Assembly: GCA_935421135.1 (NCBI GenBank)
Contig: OW285187.1
Coordinates: 11,185,929-11,249,928, forward strand
DNA: 64,000 nt
From: Bugulina stolonifera
Taxonomy: Eukaryota; Bryozoa; Gymnolaemata; Cheilostomatida; Bugulidae
Reading direction: 5' to 3'
Each line of letters begins with the position of its first letter. The stretch's first letter is position 1. This document shows positions 15,101-24,100 of this stretch, piece after piece. Position numbers and translations under genes: made by a program. The notes beneath the pieces were generated by a model that was not told the origin of the DNA, did no database searches, and was given only the letters and a program-made list of their open reading frames with translations.

Positions 15101-18100
15101 GATTATATACTATCTGTCGGTGATCTCTGATTACCAGGCATCGTATGGTGGAATCAGTATGATTTATCTATATATTATTCAATATTCATAAATTCTCTAG
15201 TCCCTGCCTCTACCTGTTACACGATATCTCACCATCTGTGTTCAATGTATATTTTTAGAATCTCGACCACGTTGGAATGCTTAAATCTAAGGAAAGATCT
15301 GCTCTGCTAGTTTTAAAACAACAGAAGAATATTTTCAGTAAAATTATCACATTGGCTCATCAAATTAGTCAAGGGATAGAAGCTCATGTCAATGTTAAAC
15401 ACAGTAAGTGCTTTAGTATGGTAGTAATAGTATAGATGGGGTGAGAACTGTGTGCATGTTCTGCTATAATATTATCTTATGTTGCTGTCTATTTGGATTT
15501 ATTCAATGACCTATTCCATTTATAACGCTGTTTTTACCATGTTTGGCAAATAAAGTACTAGGGTTGGTCAGTTGGTGTCATATTATGTCTAGTTAGCAGT
15601 ACTTGAGCAAAGTACTGCAGATTAGTACTATTGTAGATTAAGGTAGGATTAATGTATATGCTGTACATTAATTATTGTAGTTTTGTCTCAACTTATTCCA
15701 CACTACAAGGAGGTGCATAGTTTCTGGATTGGTAATGCTAAACTGGAGAGCCTCACTATGACTATACCAGAGTTCTCCAAGGCACTTTATAATACCTATA
15801 ACACTGAGATAGAGGAGCAGTACTCCATCAAGTCAGATAAAGGTACTACAGCCTGTATTAGTACTTGTAGAGTGTTTATGGTAATAATGATTGATGCATC
15901 GACATTCCATGTACCATGTGTCACCAGGCAAATTTATACATGTTACACTTCATGTTTGTTTGGAAACGTGCTAAGTTGAAACTGTCTAACTAACATAACA
16001 TAGATAGTGTGCTGTGAAGCTATTGCTACTCAGCTATTCATAGCTTGCCATTTCCTGATGAATAGGGTTTGAGTAACTGTTTCCTGTATTTATAAATCTA
16101 GAAATGAATATGTATTACATGCCTGATACTGACACACCAATGTGGCATACTTACCTGTAAACAATGTTCCGTGTTACATATTGTAAAGGATGCCGGGAAT
16201 GTAAAGGATGCCGGGTGAGCTGCCGCTTTTAAGGCAGCACCACCTGGATACCTTCACCGCTATACCGACTTACAAAGGTACAGTCAGCTTGCCACTTTTA
16301 AGGCAGGCTTGACTAGTCCCTTTGTACCTGCCGGCTCCCTGCCAAGTATTAGCCTGCTAGCCGGTTGTGTACCGGCTAGTGCCCTGCAATGTACCGGCTA
16401 ATGTAGTATTATGTTAACCACAAACAATCAAGTGTCAGCTTGATGCCGGTTGACTGCTAATTAATCTGTGAAGTGAATGCCTGCCAAGTGTCCAAGTGTA
16501 TAGTGCTGTTTATTGTGACAAAAGAGGCAGAGCAGAACATCTGCTCTGCTTATATAGCATAGCAAAGACCAAAGGTCAATAGATACCGGCTGACTAATAC
16601 AACATTCCAAGCCGGCATCAGTATAAAAGCATAATGATACAAATTATTGGCACATGCATATACATGTAGAATATGGAGACACAGGTTATTGGCATACTAG
16701 GTATATGCATACAGAATTATGTGTGTAATATAATATTATTATAAAATGTAGAATATCATAGCTAGTGTCAAAATCCACCACACACTCCCTCCCATTAGTG
16801 GGCCAGGGGTCTCACTAATATCTCTTCTTGTTGTGCCAGGGCCTTGAGCCAGGCTGACTCAGCCTCTAACTTCAACTCTACATTCCCGTTGGCTGCCATA
16901 CTCCTCTGGCTGGTATCTAGTAGGCCATCTGGCGGCTAGACGAGTTGACCGTCTTGGTCCCACTGGTTTCTCCAACGAGGGTTCCTCAGGCATCTCTGTC
17001 AGTTGGGGTGGTACTAACTTTGTTCCTGGTACAGGTATAACTTCGGTGAGTGGAGCTCTTTCTACTGGCTGCTGATTGGGCGCAGGGGGAGCAACCTCAT
17101 GCGGCTCCCTGTTTTGTATCACATCTGGGAGTAAAAGTAATTCTGAGTTACTTGGTCTGGTTTCCTCCCTTCTTGGCCGGAGGGCGCCTCTCATGTTAGG
17201 CCTTCTTCGTGGCTCCAGAGCAGCAGGAGCTTTTCCAAGTTCTTCAGGACAGGGGTAGTGGAGTTTAAGTCTCGATTCATTCTGTACGGATAATTGCCCT
17301 TGTCTCTCAATCTTATATGTATGGTTGTTATAGGCTTCCACCACCTCGTAGGGTCCCACAAACTTCTGTTGCAATTTGCTGTTGTCTCCCCGCCGTCTTC
17401 TTTTGTTCTGCAGCCATACCAAATCCCCTGGTGCAAACAGCGGAGGCTCTTCCTGATCACCCTGTCGAGTTTGTGTTTGCTGCTGCCTTAATGCCTCATG
17501 GGCCTGTTCCAGTCTCTCTCTCATTGACACCACAAACTCATGCTGAGGGCAGAAGTCTTCTGGGGGTGGTTGGTGCTGCAACTGGTCGGGCAAGCGTAGT
17601 TCTCTACCCAACATCAACATATTTGCTGTCTCACCAGTGACGGAGTGGGGAGTTCCCCGGTAGGCTCTCATCAACTGGGGCAGGAGCATGTCCCATTCAT
17701 CCTGTCCTCTCCTCAATAATAATGCTCTTAGTGAGTCTCCCAGACCTCTATTGTTGCGTTCTACCATACCATTGGCTTCTGGGTGGTATGGTGTGGTACG
17801 CGTCTTGTCCACCCCCCAAAGTTGACAGAGCTCGGTCATTAGCTGAGACTCAAACTGAGCCCCTTGGTCTGTGTGGATCTGTTCAGGCAAGCCCATATAG
17901 CAGAAAACTCTCTCATCCAGGGTGGAAGCCACCACTGGGGCAGTAGCATCAGGAATGGCCAATGCATCCTGCCACCTTGTGAAGTGATCGACCAGAACCA
18001 GGATCCACCGGTTTCCTCTTGATGTCTCTGGCAGGGGGCCAACCAAGTCTACGGCCACTTTTTGCCATGGGCGGCCAGCATACAACCTCCGTCTTCCTCC

Positions 18101-21100
18101 AGGAGCCTTATTTCCACCATGCTTGGATGCTTGGCAGACCTCACAGCTCTTGACTATGCCTCTGACGTGGGTAGTCATCCCTGGCCAATACCATGTCAAT
18201 TGAAGCCGCCACAGAGTCTTGTTCACTCCAGAATGAGTCATTGCATGAGTCTTCCATATCACACTGTTCCTGAGCGCTGGTGGGCAAACGGCACACCACC
18301 GGGGCTTGCCTTGTGGAGCCACTCTCGCTTCTAACACACCATCAGGTCGAATCCTCAAAGAATCTCGTTGGCTGTGTAGTCTTTTTAGTTCAGCATTTCC
18401 AAGTTCTAGTTGCTCATCTGTCAATTCGGACCTGTCTTGTAAAGCTCTGTACATAGTCGCTACAGCTCCTGACCCAGTAGTCTGTTCTTTGACCAACTCA
18501 GCATCTAACTGGGTACTCCTGGTGACAATCTTCGCAGCGGTATCAGGTGAGTGGTCTGCATTCACTGACAGGTTAGTGACTTCCCCTGCCACTTTTAAGA
18601 CAGGTAGACACCCATGGTCAGTGTGCTTCATCTCTCCGAAAGATGATGTGGAACCCCACCTTGACATTGGTTGGTCAGGATCCCCCTCTGCCACTTTTAA
18701 GGCAGAGGCCAACCCAGATGTGACAGATTGTTGGGACCCTGCCGCTTTTAAGGCAGGTTCCAGGTCCTCCCTGTCGAGTTCCTCTCGAGTGGGTCCGCCA
18801 TCTCTCCTCTCGATCAGCTCACATTGTCTACAGTTCTCACAAGCCTGCCTGCTGAGTCCATCAGCGTTGCCATGTTTGGGTCCAGCTCTGTGCTCTAAAG
18901 TGTACTGGAACTCTGCTAGAATTTCCAACCAGCGAGCAACCTGGTTGGAAGGTTCTCTGCGTCTACATAACCATCGCAGAGAAGCGTGATCAGTTCGTAG
19001 CCGGGACTTCTGACCATAGAGATATGGGCGAAAGTGTTTGATTGCCTTTACAATCGCCAGCAATTCTCTTCTGGTTACACAATATTTTCTTTCCGGCGGA
19101 GCCAGGGTTTTGCTATAGTAGGCTATGACTCTCTCCAATCCATTTTGTACCTGGGACAGGACAGCACCCACTCCAACTCCACTGGCATCCGTGTCCAGGA
19201 TGTAGGTCTGAGTAGGATCTGGATATCCTAGGACTGGTGCTGAAGTCAACCTCTGTTTCAACTTCTCGAAAGACATCTGCTCCTGTTCAGTCCAAGTCCA
19301 GTCCACCCCTTTGCTGGTGAGTCTGTGTAGTGGTTGAGCTGTAGTGGCAAAGTCGGGGAGATACTGTCTGTAATAGCCCACTGTTCCAAGGAAGGCTTGC
19401 AATTCCTTGACTCTGGCTGGCATAGGCCAGTCCCGGACGGCAGCTACCTTCTCGGGATCGGTTGCAACCCCATTCTCACTGACTATGTGACCCAAATATC
19501 GTACTTCTGGTTGCAGTAGCTCACACTTGGATGGCTTCAGCTTCAGTCCAGCTTGCTGTAGACGCTTGAACACTTCTTCTAGCCGTTGAAGGTGGGTCTT
19601 AAAGTCCGGAGCTATGACAATAATGTCATCCAGGTATAGTAACAAGCTCTTCCAGTGCAGCCCATGCAAAACTCGTTCCATGAGTCTTTGAAAAGTAGCT
19701 GGGGCTGAGGTCAACCCAAATGGCAACACCTTCCACTTCCACAGTCCAGAGCGAGTGGCAAAGGCAGATTTCTCTTGGGCATCGGCATCCAGTGGGACTT
19801 GCCAATAACCACTAACTAGGTCAAGGGTGCTGAAATATCTGCTTCCCGACAGCGCATCCAGGCTGTCATCAATCCGTGGAAGTGGATAGGCATCCTGTTC
19901 AGTAACGGCATTCAGCCTCCTATAGTCAACACAGAAACGCCAGTTTCCATCTTTCTTCCTCACTAGGACAACCGGGGCGCTCCAGGCACCTCCAGCAGGT
20001 TCGATCAATCCCTTCTCAAGTAAATCTTGTACTTGTCTTTCAGCCTCCGCTTCCTTTTCTGGCCCAAGCCGATGAGGAGGCTGACGGATGGGTCGGGTAC
20101 CGGTCTCCACCGGTATGCTATGCTCCACCAATGTGGTCCGTCCGACGTCTCCATCCCCGGTACTGAACACAGCACCGTAGTCAGTTAGCAGCCGTGCTAA
20201 CTTCCAGGCTTGCCCCGGTCCACTGCAGTTTCCTTTTGCTGTTTCATACAGCGACTCAAGGTGCTCTGGCACCTTTCCATCCACAGCTGGGATGTTCTTG
20301 AAGTCTGTCACACTACTGTCACTTAATGGCTGGGAGTCATCTACTTGCTCCTCCTCCACTCCTGTGAAGGTACCAATGGCCGATCCTGCTTTCAGCATCA
20401 TAGGTTGACTAGTGAAGTTCAGACATCTAGCTACTACTTTGCCATGGTCCCCGGGCTTGTTCAAGCTAGTAGCGATGGGCGGTCCACCTGCCTGCCCTTC
20501 TATCAGTCCAACCGGACAATAGTTCCTGGTGGTGAGCCGGCATTGCACTGCCATCTCAGCCTGGGGTGGAATCACCGTCTCTCTTGTGACTTGGACGCTG
20601 CTCATTAGCAGCCGGCCATGTCGGTCAGTACACTTCAGCTTTCTTCCGTCTACTTGCACTATGGGCTGGTTGAACTCCATGGAACAATTGTGCGCCATCA
20701 GAAAAGGCATGCCCAATATGGCATCCTCATTGATGCGACTCACTGCAAAGACCTCCTCTGTCTTTATGTCCCGAATCCTGAGTGGCAGCCTCAACACACC
20801 ATAGAACGGCAGCTGTGTACCATCGGCCATTATACCGTGAGAGTCACTTTCTTCCAGACTGTCTTTCACCCGACCTGGAAGCTTGTCAAACACTTGTTTG
20901 GATAATAAGTTGGTCGTGCAGCCTGTGTCCACCAGAAACTGCACTGGCTTACCCTCCAGTCTTCCTGGGAGGAAGTAACTGGTTGCATAGGGCTTGTTTA
21001 AAACCTGTACTGCTGTCTCCTCTGGCTCCTCTACTGTGGGACTCCTAGTTGGCACTCTGTTAGCTGCCAACGGTTGCCCGTCTTCGAGGTAAGCCGGTTC

Positions 21101-24100
21101 GTCTATACAGGAGTGGCCTAGTACGTCTTCAGGCCGTCCTGCCGCTTTTAAGGCAGGTGTCGGCCTTCTACATCCCTCACTGTGCCCTGCCACTTTTAAG
21201 GCAGGCACCACAGTCCGTTCTGATGATGACCTTCCGCCATGTGTGCCCACCGCTGGCTTCCATTTTTCAGGAAGCTCCTGGGTGTGTGGCACTTGGTCAT
21301 AATGTTCTTCATCCTCTACCATAAGATGTTGGAAGTAATTGCTCGTCAGTGCACCTGAGGTGGGCTGCACTTCCTGTGGTGAGCTAGTCTGTCGAGGATG
21401 CCTCCAACCCTCCGCTGTCTGGGTAGCCGGCTCTCCCTGCCGGCTTAGTTTGGTCTTGCTTTTATGTTTTTGGTGTCTAGGTGCCCTAATGCAACCAGTA
21501 GAAGGCACTACTGTTGCGGGCTCCACCCGTTTCCCTGAGCAGAAGCTTCTTGGGGCTTGGACCAAGTATTGGTAGGGCAGTCCCTTCTGAGGTGGCCTTC
21601 CTTGCCACATCCCCAACAACCTGCCTTCTGAACCGGAACCTCTTTTCGTCTCCTGGGTGCTTGGGCTGCGGGCCTGGCTTGCAGTAGCTCTACTTTCTCC
21701 ACCAGCTTCTGCATGGTTTCCATCAGAGTGGTTAGCACTTTTCCTGTGGCGCCGGAAGCTCCCTCTTCTCCATCTTCCTCGTCATCCACCCTTCGGACAA
21801 CTGCACCAGACCCTTTCTCATAGCTTGTTCGTACTTGTAGGAACTCATTTCCAGCCCTAACAGCATCTCCCAAAGTAGGTGTAGGAACAGCCAACAGGTG
21901 TCTCTGTAGAGCAGCATGACCCAGAGTGCTGCAAAAGGTGTCTAGTGCTAAATGGGCTTGATGCTCATCTGGCAGCTCCCCATATGCTACACTAACCAGC
22001 CGCTCCACTTCCATGGCATGCTCTTGTAGTGGTGTTCTATAGTCTTTACGAAGAGTGCTCAACCGTGTTCTGGCTTCCCTAGGAGAAAGTCCAAATTGAG
22101 CTCGTAGAGCGGTGTACACAGCTTGCACATCTGCAGCTCTCCCACAGTCCTGGGCACTTTCCTTTAGGGCCTCTCTGAGATGTAAGAGTGTAGCAGCAGG
22201 TCCCCATTCATTAGCCTCGGTCACCTCATCAAACCTAGTGATGAAGTATTCCACATCCCCTTTTCCTTCAAACTGGGGAGCCTTGAACTGGTGGACTGGT
22301 GCTGGGTGCCTGGGCTCGGCTAATATTCTTTCTAAGACATCTGCCAGCACCACCTGGATACCTTCACCGCTATACCGACTTACAAAGGTACAGTCAGCTT
22401 GCCACTTTTAAGGCAGGCTTGACTAGTCCCTTTGTACCTGCCGGCTCCCTGCCAAGTATTAGCCTGCTAGCCGGTTGTGTACCGGCTAGTGCCCTGCAAT
22501 GTACCGGCTAATGTAGTATTATGTTAACCACAAACAATCAAGTGTCAGCTTGATGCCGGTTGACTGCTAATTAATCTGTGAAGTGAATGCCTGCCAAGTG
22601 TCCAAGTGTATAGTGCTGTTTATTGTGACAAAAGAGGCAGAGCAGAACATCTGCTCTGCTTATATAGCATAGCAAAGACCAAAGGTCAATAGATACCGGC
22701 TGACTAATACAACATTCCAAGCCGGCATCAGTATAAAAGCATAATGATACAAATTATTGGCACATGCATATACATGTAGAATATGGAGACACAGGTTATT
22801 GGCATACTAGGTATATGCATACAGAATTATGTGTGTAATATAATATTATTATAAAATGTAGAATATCATAGCTAGTGTCAAAATCCACCACAATATCATG
22901 CCCCCATATTGTACATGTAGTTCCCAACATGAATCTTGAGGTCAGACTAGAGTTATCTTCTCTGACTGCTTGCATATATTTATGAAGTTGTTCCCTCTTG
23001 CTTTAGGAATGGGTGGATGACTTCTAAAGCCTGTTATTTATTACCCATACATGATCAGTTCTAAAACTTGGTCAGCAGTGTTCTATATCTTGAATTGCAA
23101 TTAATAAGTGTATGATAGGGGAGATATCTTTTAAATTGGTGAATTATATTGATTAATTGATGAAGATCATATAAAAATCTAAATCGCAGACCTACATGTA
23201 TGTGACAAGTATGAATGCTATTTAAAACCATTGGGTGGTGAATATTATTAAAATTGCTGGTATTTTGTTCTGTTTCTAGTATTCAATGCCATTCTGAAGA
23301 GAATCACTAAAGGGAGTTACTTTTCTCACGCTAATCAGCCCCACCTAGTGGTGACGCTGTATCAGTTCGTGTACACTATACTAGAGAGCAAGTGTAAGAG
23401 TATGGACTTCTATGTGCATGAGATAGCCTCAGAGTGTAAGTACAAGATATAGTGTAGAATAGGGGAAAGTGGGTAGTCAGCTCAGCTGCTATCCAAGTGC
23501 AGATAAACACTGGCTCACATATACCGTACTGCATGATATGTTGGCCTCTATTTGCATACAGAGATATGCATGTAACTGGTATATAGCCATTTAATTTAAT
23601 ATTCTATCATACCGTGTATAATAGTAATTACTCAAATCCTGAGAATGCCTCGAAATAAGCGATCACTTGCAAAACGTGGTAATAACAAAAGTATGAATTC
23701 TGCTCAGTAGATAAATAATGCTGCGAGAGTACATTGTTGTACATGAAACCATTTTGAGAGTTGTCTTCTTTCCTTTTTCAAAATCTAATATTGTTTCAAC
23801 AATACAACCATGTAGTATAACATTGGAACCTAACCAGCGTGATTTGATAAAATTATGTATATATAAAAGGGATATGAAACAGATATGCGCTGTATTTGGT
23901 ATTATGTTGTTACTAATCTAATCTACAGTGTGGCTGTTGAATCAACTCAAGTCTGGTAACTCCTCCATAATGATCAGATCTGTGCAATCACTGAAAGGTG
24001 CTACTCCCTCCTTAGAGATCATCAAGACTCTGCTTACTCTACTCAACTCCTCCACAGCTGACGTGTCTCAGGCTGTTGGTACGTACTACCTACTCTATCC

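Larger units (their letters stand above)
16178..22896 (-). mobile_element. Ty3-type LTR retrotransposon, antisense in a RIPOR intron
   Basis: The element reads on the minus strand. It is flanked by a 4-bp duplication ATAT (16178-16181 and 22893-22896), has terminal TG/CA at the outer ends, two LTR copies, a gag frame with a zinc knuckle, a pol frame in the order protease-RT-RNase H-integrase, and a purine-rich tract (GGGAGGGAGTG) directly before the 3' LTR. The 548 bases shared by the LTRs (16235-16782 and 22345-22892) look identical by eye, so insertion is recent. The domain order with integrase after RNase H identifies the Ty3/gypsy type, and a GPY/F-like module is present. The 5' LTR runs straight into gag with no recognisable primer-binding site, so this copy may not replicate normally. 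Confidence 0.95.

Noticed and set aside
17076..21575. Many plus-strand frames of 60-227 codons
   Set aside because: Antisense shadows of the intact pol frame on the minus strand.
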